DNA from: Tethya wilhelma
Taxonomy: Eukaryota; Porifera; Demospongiae; Tethyida; Tethyidae
Assembly (NCBI GenBank): GCA_964030475.1
Contig: CAXIPT010000001.1
Location: 20,851,901 to 20,915,900 of the forward strand
Reading direction: 5' to 3'
DNA length: 64,000 bases
Positions 63,561-64,000 of this stretch are shown one piece after another (positions within the stretch are counted from its first letter, which is position 1; the number at the start of each line of letters is the position of its first letter). The notes beneath the pieces were generated by a model, which was given only the letters and a program-made list of their open reading frames with translations, was not told the origin of the DNA and did not search any database. The position numbers and the translations under genes are program-made.

Positions 63561-64000
63561 GTACTTTAATTATTTGGATGTACTGTAAACGTGAAAAATA
63601 TCTGTAGGAAATTTTGTACAGAAACAAGTAACATGCTGAGGTGTTTTTGATTTTTTTTATTCCTCTACTTGCACTGTAGTAGCTAGACACTTGCCTTTGT
63701 AGCCATTGGGAGAGTTCCGGGATTGTTTGTAAAGATAAGAGTGTTTGAATTTTCATGTACTTAGTAAGTTTTGTCTATGATGGAGTTTTTCCAGTGTTCT
63801 GAGCTATATAGTTGGTGTGTAAACTGAATCACTTTTGGTGTGAAGAAGACCTAAAGTGTGTGTAGTGCAATCAAAGAGGGATAAGTTGACAGCTGCTTGC
63901 TTGCTTGGCAACAAAGTGCTATGGTGATTCATTGTAGTTGGGTTCACTTAGGGCATCTAAACTACATGTATGTGTACACATGTGTTGGACCTCTCATCTA
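63561..64000. other. POLR1A: POLR1A intron 21, partial
   Basis: Starts with the GTACTTTAA donor; contains the left end of a further TACTGTAAACGTG-type element near 63580. No exon is seen before the window edge. Confidence 0.6.

Overview
The window looks like genomic DNA of a demosponge, probably Amphimedon-like. It is AT-rich, has spliced genes with clean GT-AG introns, carries many small inverted-repeat elements, and encodes a cluster of short-chain collagens resembling the sponge 'short-chain collagen C4' type. The species call is inference from gene content; no search was run. Four single-N gaps (28891, 29738, 48453, 60446) show that it is a scaffold of joined contigs.

Layout. A mucin-like membrane glycoprotein gene lies on the minus strand at 654-1532. 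It probably has a non-coding first exon near 3058-3170 and shares a divergent promoter (CRE TGACGTCA, E-box CACGTG) with the main plus-strand gene. That gene is the largest subunit of RNA polymerase I (POLR1A/RPA1). Its exons run from 3613 to the right edge of the window, giving about 1181 codons of a protein usually near 1700. Exons 1-6 are at 3613-6585. Exons 7-11, which carry the catalytic [10 protein letters not shown] motif, are present twice (26687-28878 and 52553-54985). Exons 12-21 are at 55096-63560.

The 20 kb (or 46 kb) intron between exon 6 and exon 7 holds two families of minus-strand genes. First come six short-chain collagen loci (6.8-17.1 kb): three are intact, one has a single nonsense codon and two are clear pseudogenes. 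Then come AIG1/GIMAP-like P-loop GTPase genes (17.8-47.3 kb): six are intact, one has a single in-frame stop, and at least five are broken relatives. Full-length GTPases have a G domain, coiled coil, an unrecognised tryptophan-rich insert, a second coiled coil and a C-terminal TMTxxEA box. Two are short forms lacking the insert, and one carries a PHD finger plus an RWWF tail after the box.

The remaining DNA is mostly repeats. There is a broad family of 170-250 bp (one about 830 bp) elements with TACYGTA-type termini, large foldbacks (one circularly permuted), 640-660 bp elements with GGGCGAGCCTGAGCG termini, a tandemly amplified intron segment upstream of the second exon 7, and microsatellites.

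The genes are not an operon. The GTPase and collagen genes have their own promoters (TATA-like boxes; X-box palindromes upstream of two GTPases) and sit antisense inside the polymerase gene. The most unusual points are the exon 7-11 duplication with almost only silent differences, the antisense GTPase array with birth-and-death turnover, and the GTPase-PHD fusion. Misassembly around the gaps must be excluded first for the duplication.
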